DNA from: Argopecten irradians
Lineage: Eukaryota; Mollusca; Bivalvia; Pectinida; Pectinidae
Direction of reading: 5' to 3'
DNA length: 64,000 bases
NCBI RefSeq assembly: GCF_041381155.1
Contig: NC_091137.1
Span: 26,953,351 to 27,017,350 of the forward strand
Below the pieces are notes generated by a model. The model searched no databases, was not told the origin of the DNA, and saw only the letters and a program-made list of their open reading frames with translations. This document shows, piece by piece, positions 48,501 to 59,638 of the stretch; the stretch's first letter is position 1; each line of letters starts with the position of its first letter. Position numbers and translations under genes: made by a program.

Positions 48501-51500
48501 GAAGGCGGCCACATTCATTTTCAGAGAAAACCACTCAAAAAAGTGATTTTTCAAGGATTTTTGTGAAAAAGGCGGGAAACTGCATGTTGATGACGTCATA
48601 GTGAACATAATTAGCACATGCGGGATATTTTCGAGATGTAATGTGTTTGCAAATGTATTCAGCTGTTTTATGGCAAAATATGTTGTTCTTTACTGGAGAA
48701 TTAATTTTGAGGCCATATTCGAGTCTTAACGTACCTTTTCCTTTTGGCTTTGACCCCCCAGGGGCAAGAGGGGCAGGGCCCAATAGAGGAAATAGAGGTA
48801 AATCCTATAAATTGCTACTTGTCCTAGAGTTCTGCATGGATTGTAACCAAATTTGGCCACAAACATCCTTGGGGGAAGGGGAACAGAACTTGTATAAATT
48901 TTGGCTCTAACCCCCTGGGGGCAAGAAGGGCAGGGCCCAATATGGGAAATAAAAGTAAATCCTATAAATCGCTTCTTGTCCTAGAGTTCTGCATGTATTA
49001 ATTGTAAACCAAATTTGGCCACAAACATCCTTGGGAGAAGGGGAACAGAACTTGTATAAATTTTGGCTCTAACCCCACCCGGGGCAGGAGTAACGGGGCC
49101 CAATAGGGGAATTAGAGGTAAATATTAATATTCCTTCAGAAAAGAAACAATGAACCTGTATTCACAACAGTACTTGGCATTACAAACCAGGTGAGCGATA
49201 CAGGCCTTTTGGGCCTCTTGTTATTGATATATAGATCAACATATACATTGAACAATGCCCTGAGTTATGTCATTCAAAATAAATATAAATTTCATTGGAT
49301 ATTGTGACTGAATTCAGAATATTAAATATATATATATACTGGGTATAAACCTAAAAATTGGAATGTTTACCAAGCACTTAACTTGCAGTTACAACATGTA
49401 TGTTATAACTCTTAAAGTCTCACAAAATCATATGTTCAAATGTTCACTGATTCTCTTAGCTTACAAAGCTTATGGCGAATAAACCTTTGTAAAGGAACAT
49501 TATACACAGAATAAGTGATGAAAGTAGCCACAGTGGCTAAGTGGTTAGAATGTTCCGTCTTAGATGTATACGTAACACAACAAGCACTCCGACTCATGAG
49601 CTGCGAGTTAGAATCTCATGTGGGACAGTTGCTAGATATTGACCGCTGGCCAGTCAATTTTCTGTGAATACTCAGTCTTTCCTCCATTATCATAAACATG
49701 GCATGTTTGGCTGTTAATAGGATGTTAATTAAAATATAATAATAATGAAAAAACATTAGCTGTGAAGGTCAGATAATAATTCAATATCATGACTGTATGA
49801 TGACTCAAGTTAACGTTTCAAAACTTTATTGGACTAACCATATGCATTGTAGGGTATAAAGTTTTATAAATTGATAGAGTTTCATGGAACATCGGATTGT
49901 GAAAGGAATTGAAAACATGTTGTTTTCACTATACTGTAAATAAAAGGTTAGCTTTGAGTAAAAAGTCTCTGCTGATTCTCTTGCTTCGATGATTAAGTAT
50001 TTTAAAGAGATTTTAGATTGTAAAGAATGACTAAAAGAAGCTAAACAGAGTGCCTGTGTTTGTGTACTATCAGTGTGCACACTTCCTAAATCTACATCAC
50101 ACAAGCTAATCTTTGCCTGGGTGAGTCTGAAAAACAAACCCGTTAATCCCCATAAGACCTGTTAAGCCCCTCAAAACAGTCGACTGCTAAAGGTGTTGTG
50201 TAAACAGAACAAGTATGCCTGGTGCAGTTTCAGAACAAACAGATCGCAAGTGGTTAGGTTCATACAACTTCATGTGTAGCATGTAGTTACAGGAATACTT
50301 TAAAGTGATTTATGATTTTATGATTATTGATTTATGAAGAATATTAACAGTTGTCTGTGATGCTCACAAGGGGGTTACTTGCCTTGTATTGCTGCTTGAT
50401 GCAGACCTAGATTAAATAAGGGCTGTAGTAACTCTAGATTAAACAAAGGGCAATAACTCTATATTTAACAAAGGGCTATAAATCTATATTAAACAAAGGG
50501 ATATAACTCTAGATTGAATAAAGGGCTATAACTCTATATTGAAAAAGGGCTATAACTCTATATTGAACAAGGGCTATTACTCAATACTGAACAAAGAGTT
50601 ATAATTCTAGATTGAACAAAGGACTATAACTCTATATTGAACAAAGGGCTATAACTCTATATTGAACAAAGTGCTAAAACTCTATATTAAACAAAGGGTT
50701 ATAACTCTATATTGAACAAAGGGCTATAACTCTAGATTGAACAAAGGACTATAACTCTGTTTAGGCTTGTAGAAATTCAATACATTCATAATTCAAATTA
50801 GACTCCTCTGGATGCTCTGTGATACATATTGTCATAGTGTTGTATAGTATGGAAGTGCAACGGAATAATTACATTTTTAACATACAATTTGTATCTTAAT
50901 AAAACCATTTGGGTACATATTATAGATTTGTGAATAAACACAGATCAATGTATACACATTTTGTATGAGTGACTCATATGATTTAGAAATATAGGAAGTA
51001 GTAATTCATTAAAAATGATGTTATGAAATCTATAATCATACTTGTTAATTTGTAAATTACAGGTGAAGCAAATGCAGCGTGCGCGATAACCTATCCATAT
51101 GCCACGCCCCACGTTTCGGCATTCTATGAACAGGTGACGTCGGGGATAGGCTGTTCCACCAACTCCACAACAGAGTCAAACCAAGAGGTCCATGTTATTA
51201 ATCTTCTTAATGCAGGACCAGTGTATCGAAATGATGTGGCAGAGGTCAACCTCCTAATCAAGTCACGAAATGATGAAGGTATGTTATGCTTATGCTGTAA
51301 CTTGACTTGTATAATTAAGACTTTTTAGGTCATCTGATCCGAAGAAATTTTCATCTAACTATAACTCTAGATTGAACAAAGGGTTATAACTCTATATTGA
51401 ACAAAGTGCTAAAACTCTATATTAAACAAAGGGTTATAACTCTATATTGAACAAAGGGCTATAACTCTAGATTGAACAAAGGACTATAACTCTGTTTAGG

Positions 51501-54500
51501 CTTGTAGAAATTCAATACATTCATAATTCAAATTAGACTCCTCTGGATGCTCTGTGATACATATTGTCATAGTGTTGTACAGTATGGAAGTGCAACGGAA
51601 TAATTACATTTTTAACATACAATTTGTATCTTAATAAAACCATTTGGGTACATATTATAGATTTGTGAATAAACACAGATCAATGTATACACATTTTGTA
51701 TGAGTGACTCATATGATTTAGAAATATAGGAAGTAGTAATTCATTAAAAATGATGTTATGAAATCTATAATCATACTTGTTAATTTGTAAATTACAGGTG
51801 AAGCAAATGCAGCGTGCGCGATAACCTATCCATATGCCACGCCCCACGTTTCGGCATTCTATGAACAGGTGACGTCGGGGATAGGCTGTTCCACCAACTC
51901 CACAACAGAGTCAAACCAAGAGGTCCATGTTATTAATCTTCTTAATGCAGGACCAGTGTATCGAAATGATGTGGCAGAGGTCAACCTCCTAATCAAGTCA
52001 CGAAATGATGAAGGTATGTTATGCTGTAACTTGACTTGTATAATTAAGACTTTTTAGGTCATCTGATCCGAAGGGTCAAGATGAACTAATGTCATTGTGC
52101 ACCGTCCGTCGTCGTGCGCTGTGCGTCGTGCGCTGTGCGTAAACTTTTCCTTTAAATCGCTACTAGACAAAGAGTGGTGACTCTGACCCCCTTTGGGGCC
52201 TGAGGGGCGGGTCAAATAGGGGAAATAGAGGAAAATTCCTTCAAAAAGATACAATTCATAAGGTTCTTATTTGATTTTGACCAGATTTGGCCAGAAACAT
52301 TTGTAGGGGAAGGGGAACAGGTTTTGTATAAATGGTGACTCTGACCCCCCTGGGGCCTGAGGGGCGGGACCCAATAAGGGAAATGGAGGAAAATTCATTA
52401 AAAAAGCTACTAGTCCTAAGGTTCTTATTGGATTTTGACCAGATTTGGCCAGAAACATCCGTAGGGGAAGGGGAACAGAGTTTGTATAAATTGTGACTCT
52501 GATCCCTCTGGGGCAGGTTGGGCAGCACCCAATAGGGGACATTTTGGTAATTCTTTAAAACGCTTCTAGTAATAAAGTTCTCATTGGATTTTGACCAAAT
52601 GTAGTCAGAAACATCTTTGGGGGAATGTGAAGAGATTTTGTATAAATGATGGCTCTGATCCCCCTGGGGCAGGAGGGGCGGGGCTCAATAGGGGAAATAG
52701 AGGAAAATTCCTTCAAAACTCTTCTAGTCATAAAGTTCTCATTGGATTTTGACCAAATTTGGTCAGAAACATCTTTGGGGGAATGTGAAGAAATTTTGTG
52801 TAAATGATGGCTCTGAGGTAGGAGTTGCGAGGCCCCAATAGAACAAAATGAGGAATTTGTTTTGAAAAAGCTAGTAGTCATAAACCCATCATAAAATTTT
52901 GGCCAATTTTTATCAAAAAACCTTTTGGGAATGAGAAAAGATTTTATTTTGTGACTCTGCCCAACACCGTTGTTTCGGTTTCTATTTCACCAAATATTTG
53001 TTTTTCCTCCCTCTTGTTATAATTTGTTGAAATGATTTTCAGATGACTGTTAAGGCCCATTGGCCTCTTGTTTGTTATGATTTACAGAAATACTATTTCT
53101 TGCCTGTGACAAAATTACGATATGCAAATTTTATGGATTGCTAATGCCAGCGGGACGGGACTGTCATTGGTTTTATCTTGATTAGTGACCAATTCTCTGA
53201 ATCTTCGATAGAGCAGCAATGCATCGCTCCTGCTGGTGAAGAAATTCTTGGATTCAAACTCTGGTCTGGCAGTTTCATTTCCTCCTCTCTTGCTACAAAA
53301 TATTTGCAAGATTGCAAACCCCTGATTTAAGCCATCAGAGTATGCTTAGCATGAATTTGAAAAGTAGATACATGTGTATTTAGGGATGAAGACTTGGAAA
53401 AAGTAAGGATATTTTGGTGTAAGAGGAAAGTTGAAAAAATGAATCAAAGGGATTGCATCGGATTTGAATGTTAATCCAGACCTCCGAATACTATAGCTGC
53501 CCTTCCAATAGAACAACTTACATTGGTCACCAATGGTCAGCTTTGTTGAATCATTTTAACTCGGTCAAGTCCGGTTACAACTATCTTAAAATTAAAAAAA
53601 AATGAGTCCCTTCTTGATTACCTGAGAAAGATCTCACTGATGATTTCAATGATAAGCTCGTTGCAATTGAGACATAGAGATATGAAAACTAACTTTTGTT
53701 TGTTTAGATACCGTACACCTGTTGTTGTCAGTCTCAACTAACAGGTGCTGCACTTGCAGCACAAATATACATAACTTGAGAAGGATCGGGGGAGGGAGGT
53801 GGTAGAGGGGAGGGTCTTGACTTTCAGGGACATGGCCACATGTTGGAAAAACTGGGTAAACAATTCAAGATTTGATGGTACAAATTGAAAGAAGAAAACA
53901 CATTTATACTGGAACGGATCACAATGGACCAAATTAAAACCTGCCTTGTCACACAACCCCACACTTATTGATATGAATAACGGATTGTCGCAATATAAAA
54001 ACCCCTATAAATCCAGGTTACGGAATTTCTGATGTCACACCGCAATAACAGTGTTACATTATGTATTATCGTAATAGATACTCAGAGCATTGTGTGTCAA
54101 TGTGGAGGTAATTTTGCTTTTAGCTAGCATCTACATCTATGTCATATTTTCTGGAGGCCAGTCAGGAATGTGATGGCAAAGTGGCAATGATATATGACAT
54201 TCTGGCATCATGGCCCTTTATCTCAATGTTAGGTAGACTCCATGCAATATATATGAAATAGTTTATATATATATATGTAGGTATATACATTCGGGATCAC
54301 AGTGGCCGAGTGGTTAAGATGTCCTGACATATTACCACAACCCCTCGAGCTCCATCTCTGGGATGGGTTTCGAATCCCATGTGGGGCAGTCGTCAGGTAC
54401 TGACCGCTGTTCGATGGTTTTTCTCCGGGTACTATGGCTTTCCTCCACTAACAAACCTGGCTCGTCCTTACATGACCCTGGCTGTTATTAGGACGCTAAA

Positions 54501-55307
54501 ATCAGAAAACATATTCTAGAAGGTTGATGTTTTTTTAGCTCACCTGTCCCGAAGCTGGGCTGGAAAGCTTATGTGTCATAGCTTGGCGTCCGTCTGTCCG
54601 TCCGTCAACATTTCCTTTAAAACGCTGCTAGTCATTGAGTTCTGCATGGATTCTAACCAAATTTGGCCAGAAACATCCTTGGGGGAAGGGGAACAGAGTT
54701 TGTATGAATTTTGGCTCTGAACCCCCACCCCACCCACCTGGGGGGGGGGGTGCAGGGGGGATGGGGCCCAATAGGGGAATTAGAGGTAAATATTAGAATT
54801 CCTTTAGAAAAGAAGCAAAGAACCTGTATTCAGAACATAACTTGGCATTACAAACCAGGTGAGCGATACAGGCCATCTGGGCCTCTTGTTTCAGGTAACT
54901 CTTATCCGACTTTCATTAATTAACTATTAAAATATGGTTAACCTAATTAAAGTTCATTTCATTTTGTGTCTTGCCTTTTAGAATTTATTTTGTAGACTTT
55001 TGTGCTATATAGGTTTATAGTATGTTTTCCAAATTAGTAATCAAGATGTTAGTGTTTAAGCCCTTAAAACTGAATGACTATGTAATATAAATGTTTATTG
55101 CAAGGGTTATTGAAATATATAATGAGGGTTTAGTGACTAGGGATGCTATTCTACAGTTTTATATTCATTGTATTCATGTTTTTTTTTGTTTTGTTTGTTT
55201 CAGTTATGTGGAAACCTGTGATATTTGTTTTGAATTCCCATCAGTCAGTAAAATGGAAAGTAAAAATCGAGATGTTGGCTCCTCCGCGTCAACGACAGAT
55301 TTTTGTG
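33388..55307 (+). CDS. betaglycan (TGFBR3)-like co-receptor, N-terminal part
   Basis: Three coding exons join in phase: the signal peptide (33514-33595), the first block of the orphan domain (51063-51278), and the next block (55204-55307). The mature N-terminus has Cys then [28 protein letters not shown] and [20 protein letters not shown]. These correspond in order to betaglycan's VLSGC, EVHVLNL, EVTLHL and PIVFLLNSPQPLVWHLK. Betaglycan presents TGF-beta and BMP-family ligands at the cell surface as a type I membrane proteoglycan. The rest of the orphan domain, ZP domain and membrane anchor are not seen, so the gene probably continues right of 64000. The second coding exon is duplicated (51798-52013). 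The first intron, 17.5 kb, is packed with minisatellites. Confidence 0.78.
33596..39730. other. first part of the 17.5-kb betaglycan-like intron
   Basis: AT-rich. Apart from the dispersed repeat at 37270-37640 I see no exon or RNA gene here. Confidence 0.6.
37270..37640. repeat. dispersed repeat, copy 2
   Basis: Collinear with 1690-2090 and in the same orientation; contains an internal near-duplicate of AATAGTTTATTTTTCT. Confidence 0.8.
39735..41005. repeat. minisatellite, 48-bp unit, about 26 copies
   Basis: Unit holds CATTGACTCCTCACCCTTCT followed by GAAACATCAAATTGATCCCT. Most copies are identical; a few carry deletions near 40015 and 40760-40830. Lies in the betaglycan-like intron. Confidence 0.97.
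41140..41930. repeat. minisatellite, about 30-bp unit with 124-bp higher order
   Basis: Variants of GATATCTCTGCTGAAAACCA plus TATAGGTGT. Between 41226 and 41600 four variants form a higher-order block that recurs about every 124-128 bp. Confidence 0.93.
41994..42095. repeat. foldback element, 102 bp
   Basis: CAATCTAATCAACATTAGATC pairs imperfectly with GATCTAATTTTAATTAGATTG; inner arms CTATGTCGCTGCTCTCC and GGAGAGTGACATA. Confidence 0.8.
43085..43375. repeat. 93-bp tandem repeat, three copies
   Basis: Unit with CACTGTAATTCCCACCCATC and TTCATGATCATCTGATATGT. 93 is a multiple of three, so an open frame crosses it on the minus strand; this is a by-product of the repeat. Confidence 0.95.
43380..46400. 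other. intronic stretch, no gene recognised
   Basis: AT-rich sequence without arrays or convincing exons. 45241-45480 has the look of an old dispersed repeat. Confidence 0.5.
46414..46522. repeat. near-perfect hairpin, about 110 bp
   Basis: Arms of about 53 bp meet at AGCCTAAAGGCT; outer ends are TATGTGATATAAA and TATCATATCACA. Almost no loop, so a cruciform-forming foldback element. Confidence 0.85.
46993..47163 (+). CDS. 56-codon ORF, doubtful
   Basis: Starts [20 protein letters not shown] in a locally GC-richer patch, with a donor-like CCTG|GTGTGAG inside. Product not recognised. It lies within the betaglycan-like intron and has no acceptor I would trust, so it could be a repeat fragment. 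Confidence 0.2.
   Translation: MHEFTTEAAVNLLPTEVEALVPGVRFYVRLSASTFFYWAIFIQECKSTLMKERVDL
47654..49222 (+). mobile_element. long bivalve-type repeat (AGCTCACCT...CCTCTTGTT)
   Basis: Starts TTTTTAGCTCACCTTGCCCG and ends CCAGGTGAGCGATACAGG then GGGCCTCTTGTT, so the ends hold inverted AGCTCACCT and AGGTGAGC. Inside is a module of about 155 bp (TTTGGCTCTGACYCCC, CTACTTGTCCTAGAGTTCTG, ACCAAATTTGGCCACAAACA) repeated four to five times, plus a GTCC microsatellite near 47720. A different sequence interrupts it at about 48160-48720. Confidence 0.85.
48160..48720. mobile_element. sequence inserted in the long repeat
   Basis: Breaks the 155-bp module series. Carries inverted CTATGACGTCATCA (about 48321) and TGATGACGTCATAG (about 48588), and inverted TGGCCGCC and GGCGGCCA. 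Exact ends not determined. Confidence 0.5.
49527..49737 (+). mobile_element. tRNA-derived SINE
   Basis: Head GCCACAGTGGCTAAGTGGTT, B-box-like GAGTTAGAATCTC, tail CTTTCCTCCATTATCATAAA and CTGTTAATAGGATGTTAA, as in the copies at 4915 and 54293. Confidence 0.82.
50400..50765. repeat. minisatellite, 25-bp unit, about 14 copies
   Basis: Variants of ACAAAGGGCTATAACTCTAT plus ATTGA. A shorter stretch of the same array recurs at 51355-51500 as part of the exon duplication. Confidence 0.93.
51063..51278 (+). CDS. betaglycan-like exon 2, copy 1
   Basis: Acceptor AAATTACAG, donor GAAG|GTATGT, 216 nt, phase 1 to 1. Encodes [30 protein letters not shown] (an N-glycosylation sequon at NST) and [17 protein letters not shown], aligning with the first block of the betaglycan orphan domain. 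Confidence 0.85.
51798..52013 (+). CDS. betaglycan-like exon 2, copy 2
   Basis: Identical to copy 1 in all 216 coding bases, with the same splice sites. Because both are phase 1 to 1, either copy or both in series would keep the frame. It may be a true exon duplication or a false duplication in the assembly. Confidence 0.8.
52051..53073 (+). mobile_element. long bivalve-type repeat (GGTCATCTGA...CCTCTTGTT)
   Basis: Starts TTTTAGGTCATCTGATCCGA, ends CAGATGACTGTTAAGGCCCA then TGGCCTCTTGTT; inverted TCATCTG and CAGATGA at the ends. The internal 155-bp module (GTGACTCTGACCCCCCTGGG, TTGACCAGATTTGGCCAGAA) is repeated about five times. It begins only 38 bp after exon 2 copy 2. Confidence 0.85.
54293..54502 (+). 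mobile_element. tRNA-derived SINE (best preserved)
   Basis: A box AGTGGCCGAGTGGTTA at 54301, B box GGTTTCGAATCCC at 54366-54378, then CTTTCCTCCACTAACAAACC and CTGTTATTAGGACGCTAAAA. The tRNA-like head with an unrelated body is diagnostic of a SINE. Confidence 0.88.
54532..54890 (+). mobile_element. short copy of the long bivalve-type repeat
   Basis: Same ends as 47654-49222 (TTTTTTAGCTCACCTGTCCC; CCAGGTGAGCGATACAGG, GGGCCTCTTGTT) but with only one internal module and a G-run at 54740. Confidence 0.88.
55204..55307 (+). CDS. betaglycan-like exon 3
   Basis: Acceptor GTTTGTTTCAG, donor TTTGTG|GTAAGT, phase 1 to 0. Encodes [20 protein letters not shown] and ends RQRQIFV, matching the KPIVFLLNSPQPLVWHLK and RLFLV blocks of betaglycan. 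Confidence 0.88.
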
Positions 55308-55439
55308 GTAAGTTATACCTAACACAAAAGAATATTTCTTAAATAGTACTCACCCTAAGTCTTTAACCAAGATTCATTAGCTGAATTTAAAAACCAGATT
55401 TGTGTTGTTTGGGTTAGATTTATATTTTATCATACAACT

Positions 55440-56205
55440 TTGCCTTAAAACTACAAGTGTAGCTTTCAATCCTACCTGTAATTTATGTAAACTACAACCT
55501 ACTTGTGTTGTTTGTGATCTCCTCAATCCTACCTGTTGTTTACATGAACTATATCCTACCTGTGTTTATGATTTCCTCAATCCTACATGTTGTTTACAAG
55601 AACAATATCCTACCTGTGATGTTTATGATTTCCTCAATACTACCTTTTGTTTACATGAACAATATTCTACCTTTGATGTTCATAATTTCCTCAATCCTAA
55701 CTGTTGTTTATGTAAACTACAGCCCACCTGTATTGTTGGTTATTTTCTCAATCCTACTCTTTATACCTGTAGTTTATACTACAGCCTACCTGTGTTGTTT
55801 GTGAATTTCTCAATCCTACCTGTAATTTATGTAAACTACAGCCTACCTGTGTTGTTTGTGATTTTCTCAATCCTACCGGTAGTTTATACTACAGCCTACC
55901 TGTGTTGTTTGTGATTTTCTCAATACTACCTGTAATTTATGTAAACTACAGCCTACCTGTGTTGTTTGTGATTTTCTCAATTCTACCTGTTGTTTATGTA
56001 AACTACAGCCTACCTGTGTTGTATGTGATTTTCTCAATCCTACCGGTAGTTTATACTACAGCCTACCTGTGTTGTTTGTGATTTTCTCAATACTACCTGT
56101 AATTTATGTAAACTACAGCCTACCTGTGTTGTTTGTGATTTTCTCAATTCTACCTGTTGTTTATGTAAACTACAGCCTACCTGTGTTGTTTGTGTTATAG
56201 GCAGA
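55440..56205. repeat. minisatellite, about 57-bp unit
   Basis: Units with CCTACCTGTGTTGTTTGTGA, TTTTCTCAATCCTACCTGT and TTATGTAAACTACAG, and a shorter variant with CCGGTAGTTTATACTACAG. Begins about 130 bp after exon 3. The long frames through it are repeat by-products. Confidence 0.93.
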
Positions 56206-57795
56206 CAGAGTAAGCTGGTGGTGAATCATGAATATAACCAGCTTTGAGTTCTATGATTAGCTAATGTTGTGTGTTGTTTTTATCCCAGGGCCTGGCCTAT
56301 TGGCAGCAGTGCCAAGTCTCAATGTTCACCCCAAACTCGCCTGTATTTCCTCCTTCAGTGTACATGCTGCTCACATTATTAACTGAACGGCCACCCTACT
56401 GAACTACCATCAAGTAAAACTAAGAGGCTAGGGATAAGTTTTATTACTAACTGGAGTGTTCGGTTCCTTACACTTACATTCGTTTCTATGACATTTGCCA
56501 AAGAAGACGTAATTGATAATAAGGTGTAACGTAGGCTTGAAGATAAAAGGAGCTTTTCTGTCAGTAAGGAATGTACGATTAGTGATTTTTATGGACATTT
56601 TTTGTGAGTAAAAGGTGCACAGATTAGTCATTTTAAAGGACATTATTGGCAATAGTGAGTCAGGTACCATTCTTCTAGCTACCTGTTAGGACAAAAATAA
56701 TAAAAGAATAGAAAAGAATAGTGGAAATGAGATTTACTATATATAGACATGTAGAGTTTAACATCATTAAATCAGCGTTTTATAAAGTACCTGTAAATAG
56801 CCATGAAAAAAAGGCTTCAGTTTGTGGGTTAACATTATTGGAAAATGGATATACTAAGTATAGTGATCAGATCACATGATCATGAGTGTTCATAGATCAG
56901 GTAACTGGCTCACATTGAAATGAATAAGTGTGATCAAGTTTGTGAAAGTGTATGAAAATTAGCCACAGTGCCAAAAATATTGTTTACTTTTGGTGATGGA
57001 TAGTCTTGGGTGTATATCTACTGGTCTATTGCTATTATGTTTAAACTGGTCAGTGTTAATCATGTTACAGTCATGTGACAGTCATGTGACTTAGAAGATT
57101 CAGGAAAGGAATCTTTGATTTGTGACCTTACAATCTTAGGTAGCTATCTCAAGTATGAACACTTTAATCAACAACTTATCTTCTCTGCTCATTATATTTC
57201 CAGAAGGGCTATAAAATCAGAGATTGTTTTGTTAATTCTTAATCATGAAATAAATGAATTATAGAAATGTTTGCATGGACCATCTATTATTCTAAATGAT
57301 CAGAATCAAACAATTAGAAATTATATACATGCAATGGTAGAAAGGTGGAGCTAAAAGTACATTACAACACAAAGGGACATTATAAGGTCACTCCAATCCT
57401 TCTCCTATTTTATCACAGCCATACAATAGAAATTTACAACACCCTTGATAATAATTTCACAATATAAGTGAATCTATATAGTCTATATGTATATGTTATT
57501 GGTCATATGTCACAATGGTGTCAGTAGCTCCAATTTTCAACTATCCTAGATCAGTTTCCGTGTGGGATATGAGTCCGTTGTGAGTTTGATATTATTGTCA
57601 GATTATATGTAGTACAAAATCCCTCCCAAGTAAATTGTAATCTCCAATGACTTACGTTGACATGGAATTATGTCCACTTTATGGTTTTCATGGCAGATCA
57701 GAGAATAATGGAGGTACTGAGCAGAATGATAGAGACATATAATGTCTTAGCCTAATGGCCGGCCTGTGATTAATACATCAGATTTAGAATTATCA
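56206..57795. other. no gene recognised
   Basis: AT-rich, presumably intronic to the betaglycan-like gene. An acceptor-like site at 56288 leads into a frame that stops after about 36 codons without a donor. Confidence 0.5.
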
Positions 57796-57799
57796 TACA

Positions 57800-58475
57800 G
57801 GGTCGACAAGAGGTTCAGAAGGTATCGCAATGGGTTTTGATTGACAGAGGTTCAGAAGGTATCACAATGGGTTTTTATTGACAGAGGTTCAGAAGGTATT
57901 GCACAGGGTATTTATTGACAGAGGTTCAGAAGGTATTGAAAGGGTATTTATTGACAGAGGTCCAGGGTATTTATTGACAGAGGTTCAGGGTATTTATTGA
58001 TAGAGGTCCAGAAGGTATCGCACAGGATATTTATTGACAGAGGTCCAGAAGTCATCGCACAGGGTTTTTATTGACAAGGGGTCCAGGGAATTTATTGACA
58101 GAGGTCCAGGGAATTTATTGACAGAGGTCCAGAAGGTATAGCACAGGGTATTTATTGAAAGAAATCAAGAAGGTATCACAAAGGGTATTTATTGACAGAG
58201 GTCCAGGGTATTAATTGACAGAGGTCCTGGGTATTTATTGACAGAGGTCCAGAAGATATCGCAAAGGGTATTTATTGACAGAGGTCCAGAAGGTATTACA
58301 CAGGGTATTTATTGAAAGAGGTCCAGAAGGTATTACACAGGGTATTTATTGACAGAGGTCCTATAGGTATTGCACAGGGTATTTATTGACAGAGGTCCAG
58401 AAGGTATTACACAGGGTATTTATTGACAGAGGTCCTGTAGGTATTGTACAGGGTATTTAATTGACAGAGACCGTC
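57800..58475. repeat. minisatellite, about 37-bp unit with short variants
   Basis: TTGACAGAGGTCCAGAAGGT plus ATTRCACAGGGTATTTA, with 22-bp versions that lack the middle part. Confidence 0.93.
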
Positions 58476-59638
58476 TTTAGCCATTGCAGAACTAGAGAAA
58501 TAGATGAGAGCTGCTGCCTTTTGTTCTCATGAACACTCTGTATTGGTACCATCTGTTTCTGCTGACTCTGTCTACTTATGTAAATGAAACTGTAAATTCT
58601 ATTGTACCATTTGCCTGCCCTTCATTCTCAGCATTTTCTGGTAACAAATTCAATTACAAATGCCAGTGGTCATTTGAAGTTATGAATTAGATTAATTGAA
58701 TCAGAAAATAACATTGGTCATTCAAGGTTGTTGGGGTTATGTATATGTGGCACACTGATTATAATGGCTATCATGATTTATCAGATGAAAACACATGGCA
58801 TTGGCCCAGATTCCAGGTCAAAAGAGTCAGGGTTTTAAATGATTTATATCGCTTTGATTGAATTCAAGGTCATTTTGGAAATTTACTTAGCAATGTGTCA
58901 GAATAGTTAATGGCCTTCTGAATGACTACAGTCCTAAGCTAGTGTCAAGTGATTTTTGAACGTACAATATATTCGGGGATGAAGTGTGCTGTACTGACCT
59001 AACTTAATCACCAGTATTTTAATTTGTAGATGTCATATATTAATTATGTCATTAGTGTCTGTATTAATGTAATCTATTAATGTCAGGACTGCTATATTAG
59101 CTACATGTTTAATGGTTTATATACTTCCTTATAAACTAATATGACATCGGATGATAAAAACTGCCACAAATCTGCAGAATAATAACTACTTATGTTAACA
59201 TGATGATTTTGTCCCTAAGACATGTGGACCATTCTAATTTCAAACTGGGGTAGATATCTAATATTAGAATTTGATAAGCATGTAAGGGTCTGATGGCCAT
59301 GGCCAGCTGTCTATTTGATGAAGCATATTTAGCACACTTAGTTTTAGTATTTTCTGCACACAATGAAAGGGGAAGTACCACACTTTAAGCTTTATTTAGT
59401 CCCTTTGTACATGCTTTAGGAGATGAATGCATTATGTACATATGAATCATTGAAAAAATTAATAACGTGTGACTGGTAGCCATTATATTTCTGTTATATA
59501 CAGTAAATAGCTTGGGCGTAAAGTTAAATGGCTATGTTATGTAGTCTGTGAATTACAGCTTAATGTTGACTGTGTACTTATAGGACTCACGGGATTGGTC
59601 ATTACTACATACTCTGACTTCATGACAAAGCAAAATTA

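Larger units (their letters stand above)
50652..52073. repeat. tandem duplication of about 730 bp containing an exon
   Basis: Copy 1 runs from about 50652 to 51344, copy 2 from about 51387 to 52073. I see one base difference (about 50847 versus 51580) and a 6-nt indel after the exon. Copy 1 ends with a short stub of the long repeat that begins at 52051, so the duplication includes the edge of that insertion. Confidence 0.93.

Noticed and set aside
47667..48910. ORFs in the long bivalve-type repeats (also 52256-52881)
   Set aside because: Present in non-coding element modules, on both strands, with no domain.
53115..53309. 64-codon minus-strand ORF with mixed charged residues
   Set aside because: No splice support or recognisable family; the stretch looks like an old repeat (TTTGAATCC inside).
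54293..54380. tRNA gene suggested by A- and B-box motifs
   Set aside because: No complete cloverleaf, and the same unrelated tail follows in all copies; it is a SINE head.
55402..55914. 170-codon Cys-rich ORF after betaglycan-like exon 3
   Set aside because: Lies wholly in the 57-bp minisatellite; exon 3 ends at a strong donor before it.
56288..56400. Possible betaglycan-like exon after TTTTATCCCAG
   Set aside because: The frame ends in TGA with no donor and no similarity to the expected region.
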